From positions 1 through 64,000 of the forward strand of contig PRDH01000081.1 in NCBI GenBank assembly GCA_003345545.1: a DNA stretch of 64,000 nucleotides, given 5' to 3'. Position numbers and translations under genes: made by a program. Shown here one piece after another: positions 50,624 to 59,107 of this stretch (position 1 is its first letter; each line of letters opens with the position of its first letter). This DNA comes from Candidatus Thorarchaeota archaeon. GTDB lineage: Archaea; Asgardarchaeota; Thorarchaeia; Thorarchaeales; Thorarchaeaceae. The notes below the pieces were generated by a model, which worked only from the letters and a program-made list of their open reading frames with translations, did no database searches and had not been told where the DNA came from.

Positions 50624-52339
50624 TTGACAAGAAACGCTGAGGTTGCACGAGTCCTGAAGGAAATAGGCCTGCTTCTAGAGTTCGAGGGAAAGGAACCCTT
50701 CAAGGTCAAGGCATACCAGCGAGCTGTCAGATCCATCGCAGCTCTTGGTGAAGATGTTGCTGTACTAGCAGAACGTCGAGAGCTCACCAGTATTGCAGGC
50801 ATTGGTAAAGGTCTTGCTGAAGTCATCACGAGCTATCTCGAAACCGGGCATGTTGCGGTTCTCGATGAATTGAGAACACGTGTTCCAATAAGAATCATGG
50901 AGCTCGATGCTATTCCGGGCGTTGGCATCAAGACAATCAAGTTGGTCTATGAGAGGCTAGGAGTCACTAATCTGGACTCACTCGAGAAAGCCGCCAACGA
51001 GAACAAGCTATCACAGCTGCCTGGTCTTGGAGCGAAGACACAAGAACAGATCATTGAGGGGATTCAAGTCGCGCGAGGTGGTCTGAGCAGGACCCTTCTA
51101 GCTGATGCGCTGTCAATCGCCAGTGACGTGGAGAAACAACTTCGCAGGTTACCCGTGGTTCGCCAGTTCGTCATTGCAGGTTCCATGCGTAGGAGAAAGG
51201 AAACGATTGGTGACATTGACATACTTGTCGAAGCGACTGATTCAAAGCTAGTGATGGACACATTTGTAACCCTTAAGGAGGTGTCAAGTATCTCTGCCCA
51301 TGGTGAGACCAAATCCTCAGTACGGCTCTCAGGTGGAATTCAGGTGGACCTCCGAGTGCTGCCTGCTGACAGCTTTGGTGCTGGTCTTCAATACTTCACT
51401 GGCAGTATCGACCACAATGTGAAACTACGTGCCATTGCACAGAAGAAGGGGCACAGACTGAACGAGTACGGTCTCTTTAGAGGGGAAGAGAAGATTGCTG
51501 GAAAAGACGAGTCTGGCATATACCGCAGCTTGGGAATGGACACAATCCCACCAGAGCTCAGAGAAGACTGGGGTGAGATAGAGGCAGCTCAGAACGGGAC
51601 TCTACCTACGCTCATCGAGTTGAAGGATATACGTGGCGACCTTCACAGCCACACTGATCAGTCTGATGGAAAGAATACCATTGATGAGATGCTGGATGCG
51701 GCCCAAGCAAAGAGGTACGAATACTATTGCGTATCGGACCACACGCAGAGCCTCACGATTGCCAATGGAATGGATGAGGACCGATTGTTGAGGCGCATTG
51801 ATGAGATTGATGAACTGAATGCCTCTGGTCGCTGGAAGATGAAGATTCTCAAGGGTGCAGAGGTGGATATCTTGTCTGATGGTTCATTAGACATCAAGGA
51901 TGAGGTCCTGTCTCAACTCGACATTGTCACAGCGTCAATCCACAGTAGAATGAAGGATGACCGGAAGACCATGACTGAACGTGTCTGCCGAGCTCTTGAG
52001 AGCAAATATGTGCATATCCTCGGTCACCCTACTGGTCGCATGCTTTTGAAGAGAACAGAGTTTGAGATTGACCTTGAGGCAGTATTTGAGTCCGCTAAGA
52101 AGAACAATATTGTGATGGAGTTGAATGCACACCCAGAGCGTCTCGATCTCAATGCCAGCAATTTGCGGGCTGCAACCAAGGTGGGCCTGCGCATTGCAGT
52201 TAACACTGACGCTCACTGGACAACAGAACTCGACCATATGCAATTCGGGGTCTACCAAGCACGGCGTGGCTGGCTGTCAAGAGACGATGTCATCAATACC
52301 TATCCCCTGAAGAAGATGATGAGCACAATCAGAAAGTAA
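50624..52339 (+). CDS. polX: PolX: X-family DNA polymerase with PHP exonuclease domain
   Basis: About 572 residues from a TTG at 50624, supported by GGAGGA eight bases upstream; a TTG one codon earlier is possible. The ORF track's ATG lies within the UroD-like gene. The N-terminal helix-hairpin-helix region, the polymerase motif GSMRRRKETIGDIDILVEA with metal aspartates, and VRLSGGIQVDLRVLP are followed by a PHP domain (DLHSHTDQSDGKNTI, HPTGRML, NTDAHW). This is the bacterial-type two-domain PolX, used in repair gap filling with 3'-5' exonuclease and AP-endonuclease activity. It is probably a horizontal acquisition, but some archaea carry it. Confidence 0.92.
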   Translation: MTRNAEVARVLKEIGLLLEFEGKEPFKVKAYQRAVRSIAALGEDVAVLAERRELTSIAGIGKGLAEVITSYLETGHVAVLDELRTRVPIRIMELDAIPGVGIKTIKLVYERLGVTNLDSLEKAANENKLSQLPGLGAKTQEQIIEGIQVARGGLSRTLLADALSIASDVEKQLRRLPVVRQFVIAGSMRRRKETIGDIDILVEATDSKLVMDTFVTLKEVSSISAHGETKSSVRLSGGIQVDLRVLPADSFGAGLQYFTGSIDHNVKLRAIAQKKGHRLNEYGLFRGEEKIAGKDESGIYRSLGMDTIPPELREDWGEIEAAQNGTLPTLIELKDIRGDLHSHTDQSDGKNTIDEMLDAAQAKRYEYYCVSDHTQSLTIANGMDEDRLLRRIDEIDELNASGRWKMKILKGAEVDILSDGSLDIKDEVLSQLDIVTASIHSRMKDDRKTMTERVCRALESKYVHILGHPTGRMLLKRTEFEIDLEAVFESAKKNNIVMELNAHPERLDLNASNLRAATKVGLRIAVNTDAHWTTELDHMQFGVYQARRGWLSRDDVINTYPLKKMMSTIRK

Positions 52340-52419
52340 GAATCAAGAGAGATTGGTCGGATTCAATAACTCTTGTTCAATAATCGACAGTATCTATCAT
52401 AGTTCCTGTAATACCGCCT

Positions 52420-53334
52420 CTATGAGATCATTTCAATGAAATTGTATTGCTTGAGAGATATCAAGCACTCGACAGTTATCTTTCCTGCCCATTCCTTTTT
52501 TGCATGTGACCAGCTATCCATGTATTGACCCCACTCCCATGTTGGCCACCAACCCCCATCATCGGATTGTTTCTGTATCTGGGAGGCGATTAGCCCAGTC
52601 ACTCTGTCGGGGTAAAGTCGGTACAAGAGTGATTGAGGATCTGGAGCTATCACAAAGACCCGGACCTCTCGTAATACTTGTTCAATCGTCGGCATAATCT
52701 TTCGCAGAGTTCTTTCAATCTTATCAGTAGCCTTCCTTCTCAAGGCATCAGGAAGGTATGAATATGCACGATTCCAACATACGATATCGTAAATCAGACC
52801 TTCAATATATGTTGAACTCTCAAGATTGAGAAGGGCACGCCGATTTACAGCGATTAGAACGTCCTTCGGAACATGTATTGCGTACTTGTTCATATAGCCC
52901 ACAAGCTCTGCATTTGGATTCGGCCATCCTGCCTCTGATGGCGAAATGACGCTCTCTACATGCCACCAAGGTGCATGTGGCTCTTCATTTACATTCATAA
53001 ATGTGGGCGGCCAATATCCGCCATCTGATTGATATGTAGATACAAGATACTTCATCGCCGATTCAATGATTGGGTCAGCAGAGTCTAATTCAATTTGAGT
53101 GCAGTACTGTAATCCTACTGATGTTGCCATTGGAGAAGATGCTTTGAGTCGAAAATCGGGGTCTATCGCATTACCAAATCCTCCGTCTGGATTTTGGTAC
53201 TTTACTAAGGCCTTACGTACTTCCTTCTCTGATTCGTTTCCAAATTGAGATTCAATCAGTTTCCTATCCAGTTCTCTTGCATTGTTCTTGACAAACTCAA
53301 ATGCTTGCAAGAATTCTTCACGTTTGAGTAACAT
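52420..53334 (-). CDS. Prenyltransferase/squalene-oxidase-repeat protein (alpha/alpha barrel) of unknown function
   Basis: 304 residues made of repeats with the pattern NPDGGFGNAIDPDFR, STYQSDGGYWPPTF and SDDGGWWPTWEWGQ, the QW-like motif of the terpene cyclase and prenyltransferase repeat fold. The cyclase DxDD and metal-binding motifs are not seen, so it is probably not a terpene cyclase. It has a large helical core with Trp-rich turns and no signal peptide. Base composition is more AT-rich than the polX gene. It marks the start of the low-density island up to 55.4 kb. Confidence 0.75.
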   Translation of the reverse strand: MLLKREEFLQAFEFVKNNARELDRKLIESQFGNESEKEVRKALVKYQNPDGGFGNAIDPDFRLKASSPMATSVGLQYCTQIELDSADPIIESAMKYLVSTYQSDGGYWPPTFMNVNEEPHAPWWHVESVISPSEAGWPNPNAELVGYMNKYAIHVPKDVLIAVNRRALLNLESSTYIEGLIYDIVCWNRAYSYLPDALRRKATDKIERTLRKIMPTIEQVLREVRVFVIAPDPQSLLYRLYPDRVTGLIASQIQKQSDDGGWWPTWEWGQYMDSWSHAKKEWAGKITVECLISLKQYNFIEMIS

Positions 53335-53497
53335 TTCAGATCATCGATGAGTTGTTTTATTCTCGATGGCACAACTGACCTGCTGCAGTCTCTCGCCTTA
53401 ATCAGTATTGTTTAGTGTATACCTTACTGCATTGCAGGGAGTTCAATATTCAGAATAATATGCAATCCGCCTACCTTTGATATTCTTGAAGAAGGAA

Positions 53498-53649
53498 TGG
53501 TGCCGAGAATGGGATTTTCGGATCAGATGCAAACCATCTAATCCTTCGAACCCATGAACCCCTACGAGAGTGGATTTCTCCTGGGAGTCAAGCCGGCAGC
53601 TTGAACGATCTTGAGCCCACCGCCTTTAACCGGGCTTGGCTATCTCGGC
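53498..53649 (-). tRNA. tRNA-Leu(CAA) with two introns (anticodon and T-loop)
   Basis: Read on the minus strand from 53649. The acceptor GCCGAGA pairs with TCTCGGC, then A and an encoded CCA (53498-53500). The anticodon stem GTGGG/TCCAC encloses CTCAAG|A (anticodon CAA) with a 34-base intron at 37/38 that folds on TCAAGC/GCTTGA. A long variable arm, as in leucine tRNAs, follows. The T stem ATGGG/CCCAT carries a 30-base intron (53516-53545) between nucleotides 58 and 59, folding as a 10-base stem GGATTAGATG/CATCTGATCC. Without introns it is 85 bases. Confidence 0.9.
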
Positions 53650-53670
53650 TTGGACTCCCAGAAATCCAAT

Positions 53671-53680
53671 CAGTATATAG
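53671..53680 (-). promoter_or_regulatory. TATA-like box for tRNA-Leu
   Basis: On the minus strand the sequence CTATATACTG lies about 25-30 bases before the first tRNA nucleotide, a standard archaeal promoter position. The 330 bases on to 54011 hold no supported gene. Confidence 0.5.
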
Positions 53681-53908
53681 TCATTTTGGACAGACGCACA
53701 GCGATGATGGAACCATCCTTGCTAATCTGTGCAAATAAGGAAAAGGAGCGCCACTTTGGACACGATGAACCGTTCGAGAGCGAGTAATCGATTTTGATGT
53801 TATACTAATAGAGATGAGATTCACATTGAGGATGGCGAAGAAAGGACTGCCTCCAATATGACGAATAAAGAGCCCACCAACGACCGATGACTGGTTCAAA
53901 AATGAAGA

Positions 53909-53940
53909 GGGTGGCTCAAAACAAACAGCAAGGGTAAGTT
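53909..53940 (+). repeat. Imperfect direct repeat, copy 1
   Basis: The segment GGGTGGCTCAAAACAAACAG, followed by AAGGGTAAGTTC, recurs imperfectly at 54450-54487 about 540 bases on. Both copies lie just outside the ORF at 54012-54437 and near the partial tRNA-Leu copies, suggesting a duplicated segment. The similarity fades after about 35 bases. Confidence 0.45.
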
Positions 53941-54011
53941 CCCTGATATGATTTTTGAGAATTGGAAATCATACACTCTATGGTGCCGGTAATCGTCTGG
54001 ATGGATAGACC

Positions 54012-54437
54012 ATGAAGAGATCAGTTTTGATCATGACTGGGATATCTTTGCTTGCTACTTTGATTGCACTCACTATTGAAGTATACTATATTATTCTTCA
54101 GACTGAACCCATAGAACTCGATGTAAGGACTAGAGGGGTTACGGAAATTCTTCTCTTTCTCATAAGTGCTCCCTTATTTGCTGCAGCCTGGAATTTGAAG
54201 CAGAAGACAGACAAGACTGTAGTGCTCATTCTGATAGCGATTGGGATTCTCGGCGCCAGTGGAACTTGGGTATTTCACGATTCACTTGCAAGTATTTTCT
54301 TTCCGAAATTGTCCATAATCACATTCTTGATCATCGATTTTGCATGGTTTTGTTTTGTTGGCTTCTTTCTATGGGTTCGTCGGTTGGGCACTCCAGCCAA
54401 ACGAGAGCTAGAGAATCCCCTAAAGATAACAAACTAA
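54012..54437 (+). CDS. Four-helix membrane protein of the tRNA-Leu island
   Basis: 141 residues with about four transmembrane helices (VLIMTGISLLATLIALTIEVYYI is the first, and FLIIDFAWFCFVGFFLWV the last) and a polar tail. The two central helices flank LKQKTDKT. No family recognised. It lies between the tRNA-Leu gene and its first partial copy, flanked by an imperfect direct repeat. Composition and helix regularity suggest a real gene; a cargo gene of an old insertion is possible. Confidence 0.6.
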   Translation: MKRSVLIMTGISLLATLIALTIEVYYIILQTEPIELDVRTRGVTEILLFLISAPLFAAAWNLKQKTDKTVVLILIAIGILGASGTWVFHDSLASIFFPKLSIITFLIIDFAWFCFVGFFLWVRRLGTPAKRELENPLKITN

Positions 54438-54449
54438 CGAAAAAAAGGA

Positions 54450-54487
54450 AGGGTGGCTCAACAGCGACAAGCTAAGGGAGAGTTCGA
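54450..54487 (+). repeat. Imperfect direct repeat, copy 2
   Basis: Second copy of the GGGTGGCTCAA segment (here GGGTGGCTCAACAGCGACAA), followed by TAAGGGAGAGTTCG in place of AAGGGTAAGTTCC. Together with copy 1 at 53909 it brackets the ORF at 54012-54437. No further gene is seen up to 54610. Confidence 0.45.
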
Positions 54488-54610
54488 CGATTACCTGACC
54501 CCATCGAAAGCCCGCACCTCTGCCTGTCTGAAGCAAGGACAAACAAGAGGATGCGCCAGTCTGCTTTGACGTTCGGAATTACAGGTGAAGAATATCATTG
54601 CACTAGCCCA

Positions 54611-54696
54611 ATGAGAGTGGATGTCTCATCGGAGACAAGCCAGCAGCCTGAATGACCTTGAATCCACGGCCTTTAACCGGATTTGGCTACCTCGGC
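54611..54696 (-). pseudogene. 5' part of a second tRNA-Leu(CAA), lacking the T-arm and 3' acceptor
   Basis: On the minus strand from 54696: GCCGAGGTAGCCAAATCCGG, then the anticodon stem GTGGA/TCCAC with TTCAAG and the same type of 37/38 intron, ending in the variable-arm start TCTCATTGGG. It aligns along its length with the complete tRNA-Leu at 53498-53649, with scattered changes. No T-stem, T-loop or CCTCGGC 3' acceptor strand follows in the next 150 bases. It is either a truncated relic or, less likely, the 5' half of a split tRNA. Confidence 0.8.
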
Positions 54697-54776
54697 CCAT
54701 ATAGCCAGAAATGAATTACCTGTTACTATTTCAATAGTCCTTCGACGAATATTTCTTTCATACTCGTCTTGAATTT

Positions 54777-55289
54777 CTAGTTGGAATCCTCAACAACTGT
54801 TGATTCATCCCATGGAGAATCTAGCTTTTTCACAACTTTGGACACAAGCAGTAGGGCTATTATCCCTGTACTGGGGACGGGGATACACAGGAGAGGGTTT
54901 GTCGAGATTGGGCAAGGAATGAATATCCAAATGATTAGTATATAGACTACCTGCAATAGAAGAACTTGTTCCAAGTATGTATATCTACTCAAGTTTGGAT
55001 TCTTGAATCCACGCCACACATACGTTGCAACAATAATTCCAGGTGAATAGAACGGAAACATGAAGAGAGTTAGCAAGATTGATACGACAATTGGAGAGGT
55101 TGAGTAGGGATTGCTTGGAAGATATGACCATAGACCAGCATAGATGATGATATTCAGGTTGCCCGAAGTGGGAAGTATGATCTTCAGTGGAGTGAGAAGA
55201 TTCCAAATATGCAAGAAGACTGTTGTTCGTGCTGGAGACCACAAGACCATCCCATTATTCCCCTGAACGTTTCGCCCTCGTTTGCCCAT
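54777..55289 (-). CDS. Membrane protein of the tRNA-Leu island
   Basis: 170 residues with about four or five helices, including VVSILLTLFMFPFYSPGIIVATYVW and VLLLQVVYILIIWIFIPCPI, and a C-terminal charged tail with DESTVVEDSN. The N-terminus MGKRGRNVQGNN is basic and polar. No family recognised. It lies between the partial tRNA-Leu copies at 54.7 and 55.3 kb. A and T content is high compared with flanking housekeeping genes, consistent with acquired or fast-evolving DNA. Confidence 0.55.
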   Translation of the reverse strand: MGKRGRNVQGNNGMVLWSPARTTVFLHIWNLLTPLKIILPTSGNLNIIIYAGLWSYLPSNPYSTSPIVVSILLTLFMFPFYSPGIIVATYVWRGFKNPNLSRYTYLEQVLLLQVVYILIIWIFIPCPISTNPLLCIPVPSTGIIALLLVSKVVKKLDSPWDESTVVEDSN

Positions 55290-55312
55290 CTACGGTCTAA
55301 ACTCCGACGCTA

Positions 55313-55345
55313 GATGGCTACCTCGCCCATATAGCCAGAACTGAA
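55313..55345 (-). pseudogene. Third fragment of tRNA-Leu, first bases plus upstream sequence
   Basis: On the minus strand the sequence TTCTGGCTATATGGGCGAGG followed by TAGCCA repeats the upstream region and first 15 bases of the partial tRNA at 54.7 kb (TTCTGGCTATATGGGCCGAGG), with one base deleted in the acceptor. It then diverges. Thus the same boundary sequence occurs at 53.65, 54.70 and 55.32 kb with increasing loss. Confidence 0.7.
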
Positions 55346-55378
55346 TTGTCTATAGTATTTAGCCATTTCCGTAGAAAA

Positions 55379-55669
55379 TCAGGGACCTTCGAGGTGTGGC
55401 CTGATTATTTCATAGAACTCGGAGATGATCTTGGACTTGGGATCCTCGGTTTCTAGAATGAACAGGCGTATCTGCTGCCCGACCTTGATCTCCTTGACAA
55501 TACCCATGTCAACCAGAGGCTGCATCACACGATGGATGGTAGAATGTGCCAGACCTGTTTCCTTCGCGACTCTACTGAGGTTGAAGAAATCCTTTGGACG
55601 GTCCAAGAAATGCTGGACCACACGTGTCTGAGCTCGGGATGCGAAAACTTTCTCAAGTAACTTCTTCAA
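55379..55669 (-). CDS. Winged-helix transcriptional regulator (ArsR/MarR-like)
   Basis: 96 residues forming one winged helix: RAQTRVVQHFLDRPKDFFNLSRVAKETGLAHSTIHRVMQPLVDMGIVKEIKVGQQIRLFIL. The second and recognition helices are clear and the wing is ended by a basic strand. No ligand domain, so it likely acts as a dimer. It begins six bases after the pyrH stop on the same strand and is probably co-transcribed with it. Target unknown. It could regulate pyrimidine genes, but that is only suggested by position. Confidence 0.78.
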   Translation of the reverse strand: MKKLLEKVFASRAQTRVVQHFLDRPKDFFNLSRVAKETGLAHSTIHRVMQPLVDMGIVKEIKVGQQIRLFILETEDPKSKIISEFYEIIRPHLEGP

Positions 55670-55675
55670 GTCATT

Positions 55676-56377
55676 CTACCTCTGCTTTGCATTATCATAT
55701 ACAACTCGGGTACCAATCTTTTCTCCACGAAAGGCTCGCGAGAAATTGCTTGCATCTGTCCCATCGAAAATGATCGTAGGTATCTTTGATCGCTCAACAA
55801 CCCTAATGGCGACCGGATCGAACAGCTTGTACTCTCCAGCTTTTGTACCTCCGGCTTCGAGTATCTTTCGCAACTTGTCAATGGTGACAGACTCCAGTTT
55901 TACAGCGCCCGTCTTCTTAGGATCTCTGTCATAGACCCCATCGACATTGGTTGCATTAAACAGAATCTCTGCTCGAACAGTTTCGGCTGCTACTGCTGCG
56001 ACTGCATTGGTGGACTGTGCTGGTATCAGGCCTCCCATTAATACAACCTTGTTCAAGTTGACAGCGACTTCAAGCTCATCAAGGGTTTCCACTATCGTCG
56101 GATACGCAATACTGCCAAGGGCTGCGCATAACAGCTCTGCATTGTCCCTAGCTAGTTTAATTCCAAGCCAGTCACACTGAGCCTCGGTTGCTCCGAGAGA
56201 CCGAGCTGCATCTATGAACGTTCGTGCTGGCTTGCCGCCACCGACCACGACAATAATGGAATGGCCCTCTTTCACCAAGGACTTGATGATATTGGCATAG
56301 TCCTTCACTCTATCGACGATTACACTGCCGTCTTTGTCATAGAGGAGAGACCCTCCAAGTTTCAACACTGCTCTCAT
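55676..56377 (-). CDS. pyrH: UMP kinase (archaeal type)
   Basis: 233 residues from the ATG at 56377 (MRAVLKLGGSLL); the ORF track's longer start adds an unlikely 31 residues. Amino-acid-kinase fold: the phosphate loop KLGGSLL, VVVGGGKPARTFIDAARSLGA, and NATNVDGVYDRDPKKTGAVKLE near residue 150 match archaeal PyrH. It phosphorylates UMP to UDP. Convergent biology with pyrB and dCMP deaminase elsewhere in the window. It is divergent from valS, with about 240 bases between starts. Confidence 0.93.
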   Translation of the reverse strand: MRAVLKLGGSLLYDKDGSVIVDRVKDYANIIKSLVKEGHSIIVVVGGGKPARTFIDAARSLGATEAQCDWLGIKLARDNAELLCAALGSIAYPTIVETLDELEVAVNLNKVVLMGGLIPAQSTNAVAAVAAETVRAEILFNATNVDGVYDRDPKKTGAVKLESVTIDKLRKILEAGGTKAGEYKLFDPVAIRVVERSKIPTIIFDGTDASNFSRAFRGEKIGTRVVYDNAKQR

Positions 56378-56614
56378 GGCAAGTCCTCTTGGTATGCCTT
56401 GTGGATAGTTTTCCTTCTGACCATTAAAGAAGCTTTCTTGAATGCACCAGTTCGCCGAATTTTCGAACACTACCAGTTTTCTCCCAGAATCCCTGTAATG
56501 TCATGCGGGCCACATAGGCAAATAGAACTGACCAAAGCCCTTTTAGGTGGAATAACCTCAGCGAGTCTAAGCGGCGAGAGCCGACCCTTGTTGACATCAA
56601 GGAGATTGATCCTT

Positions 56615-59086
56615 TTGTCGAACTTAGAACCCAAAATCAAGTCCAAACGGTGGACACCTGAATCAGAGGCTGAACTGCTGGAAACTTGGGCAAAGGAAGA
56701 TACATACGAGTTCAATATGGACTCAGGGAAGAAGATCTACACGGTTGATACTCCCCCTCCCTATCTCTCAGGCCCCATGCACGTAGGGCAGGTCACGCAC
56801 TATACACAGATTGACGCTATTGCACGCTACAGACGAATGCAGGGGTTCGAGGTCAATTTCCCACTTGGAATTGATCGTAATGGTCTACCGGTAGAGATTC
56901 GAGTCGAGAAGGATCTCGGTATTAGTATGCACAGGACACCCCGTGATGAGTTTCTCCACCTGTGCAAGAAACGTCTAGATGATGATGAAAAGATAGCTAT
57001 TCGTGCCTTCAAGAGACTTGGAATCGCCTTCAACACGTATGAGGATAGGGGCAGTTATCGTACCGATAGCCCACGATTCAGGGCTGTGACTCAGGCCACG
57101 TTCATTGAGATTTGGAACAAGGGACTCGTGTATTCTGATGTACGTCCAAACAACTGGTGCTTTGAGTGTGGTACAACTATCGCAGATGCTGAAGTGGAGT
57201 ACTCTGAGCGTCAGACTACCCTGAACTATCTACACTTTGAGGTAGAAGGACTTGATCCGATTGAGATTGCTACAACAAGACCTGAGCTACTCTGTGCATG
57301 TGGCGCAGTGTTTGTTCATCCTGATGATGCACGATATTCTGCTTATCATGGAAAGAAAGCCAGGGTTCCAATCTTCAACATTGAAGTACCCATAATAGCA
57401 AGCTCTGCTGCTCAGATGGAGTTTGCCACAGGAGCTCTAATGGTCTGTAGTTATGGTGATCAGGCTGATGTGATGGCTTTCAGAGATCATGCGCTTACTC
57501 CGATTGCTGCTGTTACACCTGAGGGTACAATGACTGAGGCTGCTGGGAAATATGCCGGCATGACGATGGCTGACGCTAGGAAAGCAATTCTGGCTGATCT
57601 CAAGAAGAAGAAACTGCTTATCCGACAGGAACAGACAATGCAGAGGATACCCCTATGCTGGCGTAGTGGTACACCCATTGAGTTCATTGCGATGAACGAG
57701 TATTACGTGAAACAGGTGGAGTTCGTCGAGGACCTGCTGAAGATCGCCAGAGAAATGACCTTCTACCCACCATTTCACAGGCAGATTCTCATTGATTGGC
57801 TCAACAGAGTCACTGTAGACTGGCCAGTCAGCAGACGCAGATACTATGGCACTGAAATCCCAATCTGGTACTGCAAGTCATGCGGAGCGGCTGTTCTTCC
57901 TGAGCTGACTGGAGAGCCTAAGTATTACCAACCATGGCGAGAGAATCCTCCCTTCTCTAAGTGTCCCAAGTGTGGTGTGGAAGAGGGATTCAGAGGAGAA
58001 GAACGCACCTTTGATACATGGATGGACTCGTCTACTACTGGCCTCCAAATCATAGGATTCATGCGTAATGAAAAGCTGTTCAAGAAAGCCTTTGGAAACG
58101 TACTTCGCCCACAGGGAAAGGACATTGTAAGGACTTGGCTCTATTACTCTCTTCTCCGGACTCTGCAGCTGACAGGGAAGCCTGCGTTTAAAGAAGCATG
58201 GATTTCCGGTCATGTAGTGGATGAAAACGGCGAAACAATGAGCAAGTCCAAAGGCAACTCACCACCTCCGATGCCATTCGTCGAGAAGTATGGTGCCGAT
58301 GCGATGCGTATGTTCGGAATTCTTGAGGCTGGACTCGGCAGCGATGTTCGTTTCTCCGAGGATCGCTTGGCTGGAGTATCGAAATTCATGACCAAGCTCT
58401 GGAATATCGCTCGTTTCATCTCGATGTTTCCAATACCCAAAGAGATGGGATTCAAGAAGCTCACTAGTGTGGATCAATGGATTCTTGCAGAACTGAACAA
58501 GGTCTTGGAGCGAATAGTGCCTGAATGTGATCTTCTTGACTTTCACAAGCCCGCAACAGAAGTCCGAGGATTCACTTGGAACTTCTTCGCGGACATTGTC
58601 ATGGAGATGATCAAGGGACGTGCACTCAATACGAACGGCACCTTTTCAGCAGATGAACAGAAATCTGCCTGGTCCACCTTACATGAGGTATTGAAGAAAG
58701 TGACTCGAGCACTGGCTCCAATTACTCCCTTCATCACTGATCGAATCTACAGAGAGCTCTATGATGAGAGAGGAGTTCACAGACAGAGCTATCCCTTAGT
58801 GCGTAAGGACTGGGAGTCAGATTTGACGGAACACACAGTGCTCTTGCTTCAGACAAACCAAGCACTCTGGAAATTCAAGCGTGAGAATGGGATTTCACTG
58901 AGACAGGGACTCCCTGAGGCCTATATCCCAGAGAATCTTAGACCTTGGTCAAAGGACCTTCAGGCAATGCATGGCATTGAGAGAATCAGCTTTGGACAGC
59001 CCAACGATGCCAAGTTTGTGGAAGTCAAGTTTCTTGAGGTGGAAGGTGCAATCTACATTCGTCCCCCGGCAGAGAATAAGACATGA
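56615..59086 (+). CDS. valS: Valyl-tRNA synthetase
   Basis: About 823 residues from a TTG at 56615; the ORF track's upstream ATG would run into pyrH's N-terminus. AAGGAG lies about 10 bases before it, and SNLEPKIKSKRWTPESE is a typical ValRS start. The HIGH motif reads HVGQ (PPPYLSGPMHVGQ), and the KMSKS loop reads MSKSKGN. FPLGIDRNGLPVEIRVEKDLGI, WPVSRRRYYGTEIPIWYCKSCG and the anticodon-binding region follow. HVGQ instead of HIGH is an unusual but conservative variant. IleRS is excluded by the family motifs, though the editing pocket was not analysed. Confidence 0.9.
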   Translation: MSNLEPKIKSKRWTPESEAELLETWAKEDTYEFNMDSGKKIYTVDTPPPYLSGPMHVGQVTHYTQIDAIARYRRMQGFEVNFPLGIDRNGLPVEIRVEKDLGISMHRTPRDEFLHLCKKRLDDDEKIAIRAFKRLGIAFNTYEDRGSYRTDSPRFRAVTQATFIEIWNKGLVYSDVRPNNWCFECGTTIADAEVEYSERQTTLNYLHFEVEGLDPIEIATTRPELLCACGAVFVHPDDARYSAYHGKKARVPIFNIEVPIIASSAAQMEFATGALMVCSYGDQADVMAFRDHALTPIAAVTPEGTMTEAAGKYAGMTMADARKAILADLKKKKLLIRQEQTMQRIPLCWRSGTPIEFIAMNEYYVKQVEFVEDLLKIAREMTFYPPFHRQILIDWLNRVTVDWPVSRRRYYGTEIPIWYCKSCGAAVLPELTGEPKYYQPWRENPPFSKCPKCGVEEGFRGEERTFDTWMDSSTTGLQIIGFMRNEKLFKKAFGNVLRPQGKDIVRTWLYYSLLRTLQLTGKPAFKEAWISGHVVDENGETMSKSKGNSPPPMPFVEKYGADAMRMFGILEAGLGSDVRFSEDRLAGVSKFMTKLWNIARFISMFPIPKEMGFKKLTSVDQWILAELNKVLERIVPECDLLDFHKPATEVRGFTWNFFADIVMEMIKGRALNTNGTFSADEQKSAWSTLHEVLKKVTRALAPITPFITDRIYRELYDERGVHRQSYPLVRKDWESDLTEHTVLLLQTNQALWKFKRENGISLRQGLPEAYIPENLRPWSKDLQAMHGIERISFGQPNDAKFVEVKFLEVEGAIYIRPPAENKT

Positions 59087-59107
59087 TAATGCCCGCTCCA
59101 CTCGATT

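Noticed and set aside
53681-53899. 72-residue minus-strand frame next to tRNA-Leu
   Set aside because: No motif, Ser/Ile-rich composition and it overlaps the repeat-bearing spacer.
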